Positions 23,987 through 35,200 of a stretch of 64,000 nt of DNA are shown in pieces. Both the position numbers and the translations under genes were made by a program. Position 1 is the stretch's first letter; every line of letters starts with the position of its first letter. The notes under the pieces were generated by a model. That model did no database searches, was not told the origin of the DNA, and was given only the letters and a program-made list of their open reading frames with translations. Source of the stretch: CAXBES01 sp963974915 (GTDB lineage: Bacteria > Bacteroidota > Bacteroidia > Flavobacteriales > Flavobacteriaceae); assembly GCA_963974915.1 (NCBI GenBank), contig CAXBES010000011.1:73939-137938 (forward strand), read 5' to 3'.

Positions 23987-25315
23987 ATGGAAGAAATTAA
24001 AATTCCTACTGTCTCCGTTTTCCGATTTATTGGGAACTCCATACGAATCTTAAAGAATCCACTTCCTTTTCACCATCAAAATTTTGAAACCCTGGGTGAT
24101 ACCTTCAGATTGCACTTAGGTTTCGGCTCTTATGTTTACTTCTCACGCGATGCGGAACTTGCGCAGTATGCACTTCAGAAGAACCAAAAAAACTACACAA
24201 AATCGAAGATCCAGACAAAAGATCTTGCCAAATATGTAGGTTATGGATTGCTTACCGCCGAAGGTGCGCATTGGCAAAGGCAACGCAAGATGATCCAGCC
24301 TGCATTCCATAAAAAACAGTTGGTGACCTTACTCGATAAGGTTCAGGATGCAATTTCTACCGAGCTGGACAAAATCACCACCGAAACTCCCATCGATATA
24401 TTTCCCATCTTTAACGATCTTGCATTTAAGACAGTTGTTAAATCTCTTTTCAGTAATGCAGTTAGTGAAGAAAAAATCCAACGTCTTCAGTATATTACTG
24501 AAGCAGCTCAAAAAATGTTGGTCAGGGAGTTAAGGCAACCCTACTTTCACTGGTGGTTTCGTATAAGCGGAACTTTAAAAAAGCATATAGACCTTACGAT
24601 AGAAGCCCGAGACATCTTACGTCATCTAATTCATACACGCCAAAACAGTAAAGAAAGACAGGATGACCTTTTAGATATGTTACTGGATGCAAAATATGAA
24701 GACGGAAGCAGTATGACCGAACAGCAATTGATAGATGAGATTCTAATTCTTTTTACCGCAGGTCATGAAACTACTTCTAATGCATTAACTTTTACCTGCG
24801 AATTATTGGCACGCCACCCCAATGATCAGGAAAAGATATACGCTGAAGTATTAAAGGCGTCAAACCAAACGTCTACTCCCATGGAATTTATCTCTGCTTG
24901 TGAATACACAAAACAGGTCATTGAAGAATCCATGAGGCTCTATCCCCCTGCCTACTTTATAGACAGGTTGAATTTAGAAGAAGACTTTTTTAAACAGATG
25001 AGAATTCCAAAAGGCTCTAACCTGCTGTTCTCCATTCATGAAATACATAAACATACCGCTTTTTGGGAAGACCCTACCTCTTTTAAACCAGAGCGTTTTG
25101 CCGAAAATACCCTTAAATACTCAGCGTATTATTATCCTTTTGGTGCAGGACCAAGAATGTGTATTGGAAACAATTTTGCCATGTACGAAATGATTCTAAC
25201 AATTGCGGATCTGGTACTTCGTTTTAAAATAGAACCTAAAAACACCCCAATTGAGATACTGCCCTTGATTACATTAAAACCAAAAAATGCAATTTTAACC
25301 TTTCAGAAGAGATAA
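23987..25315 (+). CDS. Cytochrome P450
   Basis: 442 residues, a soluble bacterial P450. Motifs: the I-helix oxygen-activation motif AGHETTSN, the K-helix EESMR, and the haem-binding loop FGAGPRMCIG with Cys392 as thiolate ligand. There is no signal peptide and no fused reductase domain. No ferredoxin or ferredoxin reductase gene is nearby, so the redox partner is unknown. It begins one base after the ruvB stop and ends 26 bp before queG. Substrate cannot be read from sequence; candidates are fatty acids or other lipids, by analogy with CYP102-like classes. Confidence 0.92.
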   Translation: MEEIKIPTVSVFRFIGNSIRILKNPLPFHHQNFETLGDTFRLHLGFGSYVYFSRDAELAQYALQKNQKNYTKSKIQTKDLAKYVGYGLLTAEGAHWQRQRKMIQPAFHKKQLVTLLDKVQDAISTELDKITTETPIDIFPIFNDLAFKTVVKSLFSNAVSEEKIQRLQYITEAAQKMLVRELRQPYFHWWFRISGTLKKHIDLTIEARDILRHLIHTRQNSKERQDDLLDMLLDAKYEDGSSMTEQQLIDEILILFTAGHETTSNALTFTCELLARHPNDQEKIYAEVLKASNQTSTPMEFISACEYTKQVIEESMRLYPPAYFIDRLNLEEDFFKQMRIPKGSNLLFSIHEIHKHTAFWEDPTSFKPERFAENTLKYSAYYYPFGAGPRMCIGNNFAMYEMILTIADLVLRFKIEPKNTPIEILPLITLKPKNAILTFQKR

Positions 25316-25341
25316 TTCAAAATATAGTATAGAAGCTAATA

Positions 25342-26268
25342 ATGAAAAGCTCGCCAAGTAAATACACCAATCTAATTAAAAACGAAGCCAAACGCTTGGG
25401 GTTTATGTCATGCGGAATTAGCAAAGCCGGATTCTTAGAAGAGGAAGCACCCCGTCTGGAAAAATGGCTAAAAAACGACATGCACGGGGAGATGGGCTAT
25501 ATGGAAAATTACTTCGACAAGCGTCTTGATCCAACCAAATTAGTGCCCGGTTCTAAAAGTGTTGTTTCATTGTTACTTAATTATTATCCTTCGGAAACGC
25601 AAACCGAAGACGCCTACAAATTGTCTAAATATGCCTTCGGAACAGATTATCATTTTGTGATCAAGGACAAACTGAAGCAATTGTTGGCGTTTATTTCTGA
25701 AGAGATAGGTGATGTGCACGGACGAGCTTTCGTAGATTCTGCTCCTGTTTTAGATAAGGCCTGGGCGGCCAAAAGTGGTTTGGGGTGGATGGGAAAACAC
25801 TCAAATCTCCTCACAAAGCAAACCGGCTCATTCTATTTTATAGCCGAATTGATTATTGATCTCGAACTGGAATACGACACTCCGGTGACCGATCACTGTG
25901 GCTCGTGTACAGCATGTATAGATGCCTGCCCAACACAAGCCATCGTAGAGCCTTATGTTGTGGATGGAAGTAAATGTATTTCTTATTTTACAATTGAGTT
26001 AAAAGATGCGATTCCCGAGAGTTTTAAAGGAAAAATGGACGAATGGATGTTTGGCTGTGATGTTTGTCAGGATGTTTGTCCGTGGAACCGATTTAGTAAA
26101 GCACATAGTGAGCCACTCTTTGATCCACATCCCGAATTACTGTCAATGACCAAAAAAGATTGGGAAGAGATCACAGAATCTGTTTTTAAGGACCTATTTA
26201 AGAATAGTGCCGTGAAACGGACTAAGTTTTCCGGACTTAAAAGGAACATAAACTTCTTAAAAGATTAA
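25342..26268 (+). CDS. queG: Epoxyqueuosine reductase QueG
   Basis: 308 residues. QueG reduces epoxyqueuosine to queuosine in tRNA with a cobalamin cofactor and two [4Fe-4S] clusters. The two ferredoxin motifs are visible: CGSCTACIDACP and CDVCQDVCPWN. The family signature GRAFVDSAPVLDKAWAAKSGLGWMGKHS is present in the core. The length fits the short form without C-terminal HEAT repeats. It is the third gene of ruvB-P450-queG. Confidence 0.94.
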   Translation: MKSSPSKYTNLIKNEAKRLGFMSCGISKAGFLEEEAPRLEKWLKNDMHGEMGYMENYFDKRLDPTKLVPGSKSVVSLLLNYYPSETQTEDAYKLSKYAFGTDYHFVIKDKLKQLLAFISEEIGDVHGRAFVDSAPVLDKAWAAKSGLGWMGKHSNLLTKQTGSFYFIAELIIDLELEYDTPVTDHCGSCTACIDACPTQAIVEPYVVDGSKCISYFTIELKDAIPESFKGKMDEWMFGCDVCQDVCPWNRFSKAHSEPLFDPHPELLSMTKKDWEEITESVFKDLFKNSAVKRTKFSGLKRNINFLKD

Positions 26269-26300
26269 CGCCTAATATTTCTTCATTATCGCTATCCTTC

Positions 26301-26308
26301 TATCTTTG
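26301..26308 (+). promoter_or_regulatory. Candidate promoter of maeB
   Basis: TATCTTTG matches TAnnTTTG and lies 21 bp before the maeB ATG at 26330. The -33 site has only TTT without G. Confidence 0.55.
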
Positions 26309-26329
26309 TAAGTAGATTATTTATTCTCT

Positions 26330-28624
26330 ATGAGCAAACAAAGCAAACGTCGCGAGGCCTTATTATATCATGCAAAACCAAAACCCGGAAAGATTCAGGT
26401 TGTGCCAACTAAAAAATATGCAACACAAAGAGATCTTTCGTTAGCGTATTCTCCGGGAGTTGCAGAGCCATGTCTGGAAATAGAAAAAGACGTAAAAAAT
26501 GTTTATAAGTATACCGCCAAAGGTAACTTGGTTGCCGTAATATCGAATGGTACGGCGGTTCTGGGTCTGGGAAATATTGGTCCGGAAGCCTCAAAGCCGG
26601 TAATGGAAGGTAAGGGACTGCTTTTTAAAATATTTGCCGATATCGATGTGTTTGATATTGAAGTTGACACTGAAGATGTCGATAAATTTGTTGAAACCGT
26701 AAAGAATATCGCCCCTACTTTCGGAGGAATCAATCTTGAAGATATTAAGGCACCCGAGGCGTTCGAAATAGAACGACGCCTTAAGGACGAACTTAATATT
26801 CCGGTCATGCACGATGATCAACACGGTACTGCGATTATTTCGGCAGCGGCTTTACTTAATGCCTTAGAAATTGTAAATAAAAAAATAGAAGAGGTCTCGA
26901 TCGTTATTAGTGGTGCAGGTGCAGCAGCAGTATCTTGTACACGTTTGTATAAGGCATTTGGCGCAAAAGCTGAAAACATTGTGATGTTAGATAGTACCGG
27001 CGTAATTAGAGTTGATCGCGACGGACTTTCCGAAGAAAAAAAGGAATTTGCTACTCATAGAACGATTAATACTTTGGATGAGGCTATGCAGGATGCAGAT
27101 GTTTTTGTAGGTCTTTCTATTGCAGATATCGTCACTCCTAATATGTTACTTAGCATGGCAAATCAACCCATTGTGTTTGCTATGGCCAATCCTAATCCGG
27201 AGATAGAATACGATCTTGCCATAAAAACCAGAAAGGATATAATTATGGCTACTGGTCGCAGTGATCATCCTAATCAGGTAAATAATGTTCTCGGCTTCCC
27301 ATTCATTTTTCGTGGAGCATTAGATGTTAGGGCAACAAAGATTAATGAAGCTATGAAGATGGCAGCTGTTAATGCGCTGGCTGCTCTTGCAAAAGAACCG
27401 GTTCCGGAACAGGTAAATATAGCCTATGGTGAGACAAAGTTGAACTTTGGAAAGGAATATATCATACCTAAACCTTTTGACCCGAGATTGATCGCTACAG
27501 TTCCTCCGGCAGTTGCGAAGGCTGCTATGGAAAGTGGTGTTGCTACCGAAGAAATTACCGATTGGGAAAAATATAAGGATGAGCTGTATGAGCGAATGGG
27601 TAGCGACAACAAGATTATAAGACTCCTCGTAAACCGTGCTAAGACCAATCCGAAGAAGATCGTTTTTGCCGAAGCAGATCATTTAGATGTATTGAAAGCT
27701 GCGCAGATAGTTTATGAGGAAGGTATTGGAATCCCTATTTTATTAGGGCGTAAGGATATTATTTTAGAACTGATGAATCAGATAGATTTCGATTCAGATC
27801 TTGAGATAATTGATCCAAAGAGTGATGAGCAAACTGAAAAACTGAATTCCTATGCTGAAACATTTTGGAAAAGCAGAAGACGTCATGGAATAACCTTGTA
27901 CTCTGCTCAAAAAGTTATGCGCGAACGCAATTACTTTGCTGCTATGATGGTAATGGGCGGGGATGCCGATGCGATGATCTCCGGATATTCCAGATCATAT
28001 CCTTCGGTGGTAAGACCGGTTCTCGAAACAATTGGGCGATTTGAAGGTGTTAGTAAGGTGGCTACAACCAACTTAATGTTAACAAAGCGGGGACCGTTGT
28101 TTCTTTCCGATACATCCATAAATATTGACCCATCAGCTAAGGAGTTGGCAAAGATTGCGCAGATGACCAATTACACCATGAAGATGTTTGGTTTAGAGCC
28201 AATAATCGCGATGATTTCTTATGCGAATTTTGGATCTTCAAAAGATCCACATGCGACTAAAGTACAGGAGGCGGTAGAATTATTGCATAAGAGTAATCCC
28301 GATATGATCGTCGATGGAGAGATACAAACAGACTTTGCATTAAATCCGGATATGCTAAAAGAGAAGTTCCCGTTTTCGAAGCTTGCCGGGAGAAAAGTGA
28401 ATGCTTTAATTTTTCCAAATCTAGATTCGGCAAATAGTAATTACAAATTATTAAAAGAGCTTAACAACGTTGAATCTATTGGTCCAATAATGTTGGGAAT
28501 GAAAAAGCCGGTACACATATTACAGTTGGGTGCTAGTGTTGAGGAAATAGTGAATATGGCGGCAGTTGCCGTTGTAGATGCACAACAAAAAGAAAAACGA
28601 GAAAGAGAACAATCTAAAAGGTAG
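26330..28624 (+). CDS. maeB: NADP-dependent malic enzyme with C-terminal phosphotransacetylase-like domain
   Basis: 764 residues, the length of MaeB-type hybrid enzymes. The malic enzyme part (1-about 420) contains RDLSLAYSPGVAEPC, MHDDQHGTAIISAAALLNAL and the nucleotide-binding VVISGAGAAAVSC. The C-terminal part (about 430-764) is homologous to phosphate acetyltransferase. In E. coli MaeB this domain binds acetyl-CoA as an allosteric regulator and is not catalytic. The enzyme decarboxylates malate to pyruvate and makes NADPH. It is followed by ruvA and sprA, in an order I recall from many Flavobacteriaceae. Confidence 0.95.
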   Translation: MSKQSKRREALLYHAKPKPGKIQVVPTKKYATQRDLSLAYSPGVAEPCLEIEKDVKNVYKYTAKGNLVAVISNGTAVLGLGNIGPEASKPVMEGKGLLFKIFADIDVFDIEVDTEDVDKFVETVKNIAPTFGGINLEDIKAPEAFEIERRLKDELNIPVMHDDQHGTAIISAAALLNALEIVNKKIEEVSIVISGAGAAAVSCTRLYKAFGAKAENIVMLDSTGVIRVDRDGLSEEKKEFATHRTINTLDEAMQDADVFVGLSIADIVTPNMLLSMANQPIVFAMANPNPEIEYDLAIKTRKDIIMATGRSDHPNQVNNVLGFPFIFRGALDVRATKINEAMKMAAVNALAALAKEPVPEQVNIAYGETKLNFGKEYIIPKPFDPRLIATVPPAVAKAAMESGVATEEITDWEKYKDELYERMGSDNKIIRLLVNRAKTNPKKIVFAEADHLDVLKAAQIVYEEGIGIPILLGRKDIILELMNQIDFDSDLEIIDPKSDEQTEKLNSYAETFWKSRRRHGITLYSAQKVMRERNYFAAMMVMGGDADAMISGYSRSYPSVVRPVLETIGRFEGVSKVATTNLMLTKRGPLFLSDTSINIDPSAKELAKIAQMTNYTMKMFGLEPIIAMISYANFGSSKDPHATKVQEAVELLHKSNPDMIVDGEIQTDFALNPDMLKEKFPFSKLAGRKVNALIFPNLDSANSNYKLLKELNNVESIGPIMLGMKKPVHILQLGASVEEIVNMAAVAVVDAQQKEKREREQSKR

Positions 28625-28678
28625 GCTTTAGCATGCTATTTTCATATTTTCTACAATGGTCGCTCGAAATAATTATGC

Positions 28679-28686
28679 TATATTTG
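28679..28686 (+). promoter_or_regulatory. Candidate promoter of ruvA
   Basis: TATATTTG matches the -7 consensus and lies 24 bp before the ATG at 28710. It lies inside a longer open frame (from 28656), which supports 28710 as the true start. Confidence 0.55.
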
Positions 28687-28709
28687 AGCCTTTAACTTTT
28701 AAGGAGCGA

Positions 28710-29291
28710 ATGATAACCCATATACAGGGCAGACTAGTAGAAAAAAATCCAACCGATGTAGTGATAGATTGTAATGGAATAGGTTATTTCATTAATATAT
28801 CTCTGCATACATTTTCAAAGTTACCGGATGGCGAAAATGTGAAGTTGTTTACACATTTGCAAATAAAGGAAGATTCTCATACTTTATACGGATTTTCGGG
28901 GCTTGCAGAACGTGAAATATTTAGACTGTTGCTTTCTGTTTCCGGTGTTGGTGCAAGTACAGCGAGAACTATGTTATCATCTCTTACACCGCAACAGGTT
29001 ACCGAAGCAATTGCTTCAGACGATGTTGCTACGATACAATCGGTTAAGGGAATTGGCTCTAAAACGGCACAACGAGTGCTTTTAGATTTAAAAGATAAAA
29101 TTTTAAAAGTGTATGGTTTGGAGGATGTTTCTGCCTCTTCAAGCAATACGAATAAAAATGAAGCGTTATCTGCTTTGGAGACATTGGGCTTTGCTCGTAA
29201 ACAAGCAGAAAAAGTTTGCGATAAAATTGTGAAAGAGGATCCGCAAGCTTCGGTTGAAACGATCATTAAACAAGCTTTAAAAAATTTGTAA
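28710..29291 (+). CDS. ruvA: Holliday junction DNA helicase subunit RuvA
   Basis: 193 residues from ATG 28710. The family begins with MI(A/T)HIQGRL, seen here as MITHIQGRLVEK. The longer open frame from 28656 adds an atypical leader that overlaps the promoter. AAGGAG at 28701-28706 is a rare visible Shine-Dalgarno, although only three bases from the ATG. Domain I is followed by two HhH motifs (LLSVSGVGASTARTML and IQSVKGIGSKTAQRVL) and a flexible linker (SASSSNTNKNEA) before the RuvB-binding domain III. RuvA tetramers bind the four-way junction and load RuvB. The TAA is followed after one codon, in the same frame, by the TTG start of sprA. Confidence 0.95.
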   Translation: MITHIQGRLVEKNPTDVVIDCNGIGYFINISLHTFSKLPDGENVKLFTHLQIKEDSHTLYGFSGLAEREIFRLLLSVSGVGASTARTMLSSLTPQQVTEAIASDDVATIQSVKGIGSKTAQRVLLDLKDKILKVYGLEDVSASSSNTNKNEALSALETLGFARKQAEKVCDKIVKEDPQASVETIIKQALKNL

Positions 29292-29294
29292 AAA

Positions 29295-32200
29295 TTGGGT
29301 GCAAAAAATTACGTTTATAACAACAGCCTTTTTAGGTTTATATTCATTTTAAGTATTGTTTTTGGAAGCCTCACTTCGGTACAGGCGCAGGATTCTACAG
29401 CGACAGGTTCTTCAATGGGACGTATAGACCTCCCGGAACCAACTAGTATTACAGACCTCTATACTTACGATCCTGTTACCGATAGATATATTTACACCAA
29501 GGCTTTAGGGAATTTCAATATTACATACCCTGTAATTTTAACTCCGGAAGAGTACCAGAATTTGATTCTGAAAGAACAAATGAAGGAATACTTCAAGGAC
29601 AAGATCGATGCGGCAGATGGCCGTAAGGAAGGTTCAGAAGAAAAGCAAAAGAATTTATTGCCTACGTTCTACGTTAATTCCAGTTTTTTTGAAACTGTTT
29701 TTGGAGGAAATACAATAGAAGTTATCCCACAGGGTAGCGTTGAAATGGATCTAGGTGTTTTATACACAAAACAGGACAATCCGTCGTTTTCACCCAGAAA
29801 CAGAAGTAATACGTCATTCGATTTCGATCAGCGAATTAGTTTGAGCCTGCTTGGTAAAGTGGGAGAAAGACTACAGGTCACGGCGAATTACGATACACAA
29901 TCAACTTTCGATTTTCAGAACCAGATCAAATTAGAATACACTCCTACCGAAGATGATATAATTAGAAAGATCGAAGTAGGTAATGTGAGTATGCCATTAA
30001 ATAGTTCGCTTATTCAGGGAGCTCAGAGTTTATTTGGTGTAAAAACACAACTACAGTTTGGTAAAACGACTATTACAGGAGTTTTTTCTGAACAAAAATC
30101 GGAAACCCGTACTGTCGTTGCCGAAGGTGGAGCAACCGTTACAGATTATGAGCTTTTTGCTTTAGAGTACGACGATAACCGCCACTTCTTTTTGGCCCAT
30201 TACTTTAGAGATAATTACGACAGGGTGATAGAGAGGTACCCATTTATAAATTCGAACGTACAGGTTACTAGAATGGAGGTTTGGATCACAAACACCAGCA
30301 ATAGAACCGACAATGTTCGAAATATTGTAGCTATTCAGGATATTGGTGAATCTGATCCTACGAACATAGGGCTGGATTTCCCTCCGGGAGGTTTTATAAA
30401 CAAGCCGAGATCTTCATTCCCGGACAATTCAAACAACGATTTCAATCCCTTCGGAATAAACGGTGGGGAACCTTCTATTTTAAACGAAGCGATTCGGGAT
30501 GTTGCGACTGTGCAAGCAGGTTTTGGTGGTGTGCAGGTAAACGATGGAACCGATTTTGTAACGTTGGAAAACGCGCGGAAACTACAACCAAATGAATATC
30601 AACTAAATTCTCAATTGGGTTATATTTCATTGAATCAACGTCTAAGTAACGATGAAGTACTTGGGGTTGCATTTCAGTTTACGGTAAATGGTCAGGTGTA
30701 CCAAGTGGGAGAATTTTCAACAGATGGGGTAGAAGCTTCGGGAGGAGAAATTCCTAATCCGGACCCTAACGAACCACCACAACAAGGATTAGCACAAAAT
30801 CTAGTTGTAAAACTTCTTAAAAGTAATATTACAAGTGTTGAAGAGCCGGTATGGGACCTTATGATGAAGAATATCTATCCTTTGGGGGCTTTCCAGCTTG
30901 AACAAGAAGATTTCAGATTAAATATTTTATATACAGATCCATCGCCGTTAAACTACATTTCACCAGTAGAGGGTCAGCCGTTTCCCGATCCGGATCCATC
31001 AGATCCAAACGATGTGGATATTGCCGATGCAACCTTACTCCGGGTCTTTAATTTAGACAGGCTGAATTTTAACAATGATCCCCAACAAGGAGGAGACGGA
31101 TTTTTCGATTTTTTGCCGGGGGTTACGGTAGATACACAAAACGGGCGAATTATATTTACCAGTGTTGAACCTTTTGGGGAGTATTTATTTAAAGAATTAG
31201 ACAATACTCCAAATAGTGGTCCGGAGATGTATTCGAACCGTGATACCTATAACGAAAACCAGAAAAGATACGTATTCGATAAGCTTTATTCTTCTACTAA
31301 AACGCAGGCAGAGCAACTACAAAGTGATAAGAACAAGTTTCAGTTAAAAGGTACGTACAAATCAACCGGAGCCGATGGTATTCCAATTGGAGCATTCAAT
31401 ATTCCTCAAGGTTCGGTTACTGTTACCGCCGGAGGAAGAGTGCTGGCAGAAGGGGTAGATTATACAGTTAATTATCAATTGGGAAGGGTTCAGATCTTAG
31501 ATCCTGCATTGTTAAATTCTAATACACCAATTGAAATAACCACCGAGAATAATACATTATTCGGACAGCAAACAAAACGTTTTACGGGATTAAACGTCGA
31601 GCATCAGTTTAGTGAGAAATTCCTTATTGGAGCGACTTATTTAAACCTAAATGAGCGTCCGTTGACACAAAAATCAACTTATAATGTTGAGCCTATTAAC
31701 AATACCATCTTCGGAATAAATGCAAATTATTCTACAGAGGTTCCGTTCTTAACCAGATTAGTGAATAAGTTACCTAACATAGACACCGATGTAGAGTCTA
31801 ATCTATCGGTGCGGGGTGAATTCGCTTATTTAATGCCGGGAGCACCAAAAGTTTCAGATTTTAATGGAAAAACTACGGTGTATGTTGATGATTTTGAAGG
31901 CTCTCAAACCGAATTGGATATTAGTGCTCCTACCACATGGTTTTTAGGAAGTACACCAAGAGGTTTTGGTGGAGAGTTAGGGAATAGTATGCTGGAGTAT
32001 AATTACAGGCGTGGTAAATTGAACTGGTACACTATTGATCCTATATTTTTTAGTAGTCAGCGTCCCGACGGAATAACTGATGCCGATCTTTCTTCGCCAT
32101 TCACACGTAGAGTTTTCAGAGATGAGATTTTTCCGAATCAGGATATTATCCAGGGGCAAACTCAGGCATTATTTACATTAGATCTATCATTTTATCCTTC

Positions 32201-35200
32201 CGAAAGAGGAGAATACAACTACAATCCGGCAGCAGCCGGTGGAAATACAATTCCAAATCCGGAGAATAACTTCGGAAGTATCTCCAGACAATTAAGTACT
32301 ACAGATTTTGAGCGTTCTAATGTAGAGACCATTCAGTTTTGGCTAATGGACCCATTTATTTACGACGAAAATGCTACGAATAACGGTGGTACCATTAGTT
32401 TTAACCTCGGGAATATTTCCGAAGACGTTTTAAAAGACGGAAGGAAACAGTACGAGAATGGATTACCGGAAGACGGCCTTGGTGATAATACGACACCAAC
32501 CGTTTGGGGTAAAGTACCAACCAACCAATCATTAATATATACCTTCGATACCGAAGGACAGGAAAGAACAAACCAGGATATTGGTTACGACGGATTAGAC
32601 GATGCGAATGAGGCTAGTATGTTTCCGGATTTTAGTGCATTACCCGATCCTGCCGGGGATAACTATCAGTACTTTTTACAAGCAGAAGGAGATATTATCA
32701 CACGTTATAAGCAATACAACGGAACTCAGGGAAATTCGCCCGTAGAGGTAACAAATACAAATAGAGGTTCTACAACTTTGCCCGATGTTGAGGATATAAA
32801 CCGGGATAACTCTATGAATACAGTAGATAGTTATTTTGAGTATGATGTTCCAATTTTCCCGGGAATGGATGCCGAAAACAGTGATTTCATTACAGATGTT
32901 ATTGAACAGGATGTTACGCTTCAAAACAATGAAGTAATTCCGGTAAGATGGGTGCAATTTAAGATACCGGTAAGTGAATATGACGAGGCAATTGGGGGGA
33001 TTTCCGACTTTAGATCTATTCGATTCATGAGAATGTATCTTTCAGATTTCGCACAGCAAACTACCCTGCGTTTTGGAACATTAGAATTAGTAAGAGGAGA
33101 TTACAGAAGATTCTTGCAATCCTTAGATCTTGCTAATCCGGGTCAGGATCCTTCATTAGACGATACCGTTTTCGAGGCACAAGCCGTAAGTATTGAGCAA
33201 AATTCCGGAATCTATGTGTTACCTCCGGGAGTAGAACGAGAAGAATTGAATAACAATAATAATATTATTCGTCAGAATGAGCAGTCATTAGCACTTAGAG
33301 TGTGTGGGTTAGACTCACAAGATGGACGTTCGGTCTATAAAAATTATAACATCGATATGCGCCAGTATGAAAATCTGGAGATGTTTATTCATGCTCAATC
33401 TACCGAGGGTGAGACGGCATTAAGCGATGGAGAAATGGTTGCTTTTATGCGAATTGGTAATGATTTAGATGAAAACTATTACGAGGTTCAAATTCCTTTA
33501 AATGTATCGCCTCCTGGTGTTCTTACGCCCGAAGATGTTTGGCCTATCGAAAATAGATTAAACCTTCCTTTAAGATTATTACAAGAAGTAAAGACCAGAG
33601 TTCTTGGAGATCCAAATATTAACACAAGCGAAGTAACATTCTTTGATCAGGCAGATTTGGACGAAAGTACAACCGGCGGAGGAGAGAATGACCTGCGAAT
33701 TGGTATTAAAGGTAACCCTAGCTTCGGAAACGTACGTGTTATCATGCTAGGAATGCGTAATGTTTCTTCTAACGATATTTGTGGAGAAGTTTGGTTTAAT
33801 GAATTACGCCTTTCCGAATTAAAGAATGAAGGGGGATGGGCAGCCGTTGCAAATATGGATGTGAATTTGGCAGATTTTGCGACCGTGAGCGCTACGGGTA
33901 GAAGAAGTACTGTTGGTTTTGGATCTATTGAACAAGGACCTAATCAAAGAAGTAGAGAAGATGTTCAGCAGTATGATGTTGTAACCAACATTAATTTAGG
34001 TCAGTTATTACCAAATAAATGGGGAATAAAATTACCATTTAATTACGGTCGGTCTGAAGAGTTGATCACCCCGCAATACGATCCCGAATTTCAGGATATA
34101 GAATTGGATTCCCGCTTAGACAATACAGACGATGCTGCAGAGCGCGACAGAATAAAAGAACAATCTGTAGATTATACCAAGCGACAGAGTATTAACTTCA
34201 TCGGTGTTCGAAAGGAAAGAACAGGTGAGTCTAAACCGCAGATCTACGACGTTGAAAACTTTACCTTCTCATATTCCTATAATCAGGTAGATCACCACGA
34301 TTTTGAAATCGAGGAAGCCCTGGAACAAAGTGTGAGAGTTGGAGGAACTTATAATTACAACTTCACACCAAAAAGTGTAGAACCGTTTAAAAAGAATGAT
34401 TCCTTATTTACCGGGAAGTACTGGCAATTCTTAAAAGATCTTAATTTCAATTACCTACCGACTAATGTTTCTGTGAGTTCTAATATTATTAGACAATACA
34501 ACGAACAAAAGTTTAGAGAGTTGAATTTATTACCTGGAAATATTGGTATTCCAACATTGTACCAAAGAAATTATCTCTTCGATTGGCAATATACTATCAA
34601 TTACAATCTAACAAAATCCTTGCGATTTAATTTTACTTCATCTAATAACAGAGTCGTTTCTAACTATATAGATGATGTTGGTTTTGTAGATAATTCGGTG
34701 GGTGTATGGGATGGTTTCTTTGAACTTGGAGATCCTAATCAACATTTCCAATCGTTACAATTAAATTATGATCTTCCGTTTAGCAAATTTCCATTTTTAA
34801 AATGGATTAGGGCAACCTATTCGTACACCGGAGATTACCAATGGCAGGCGGGAAGTGATTTGTTTGCGAACCTCCCTATTACGTTGAGAGATGGTACTAC
34901 CCAAACGTACAATCTTGGAAATTCAATTCAGAATGCCAGTACCCATAGAATTAATTCGAATTTCGATATGAATAATTTCTATCGTTATATTGGCTTAACC
35001 AAAATTAAGCCTAGCGACAGAGCTAGAAGAAATCGTGGTGAAGGTAATGAAGGCGGAAGTGAAGGTGAAGGGTTGAAAGGAAGCAGGGAATCTGAATTAA
35101 ATAATTCTGGTGAAGAAAAAACTCCATCACTAACCAATAATCGTTCTCGATCGGGAGCACGTAATGAAGGTGCGGCAGCTTCGGCTGCGGCAGCAAGTAG

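Noticed and set aside
29286..29297. Natural RuvA-SprA fusion by stop-codon readthrough
   Set aside because: The frames match, but SprA has its own signal peptide directly after the TTG, which would be useless inside a fusion. Normal reinitiation is simpler.
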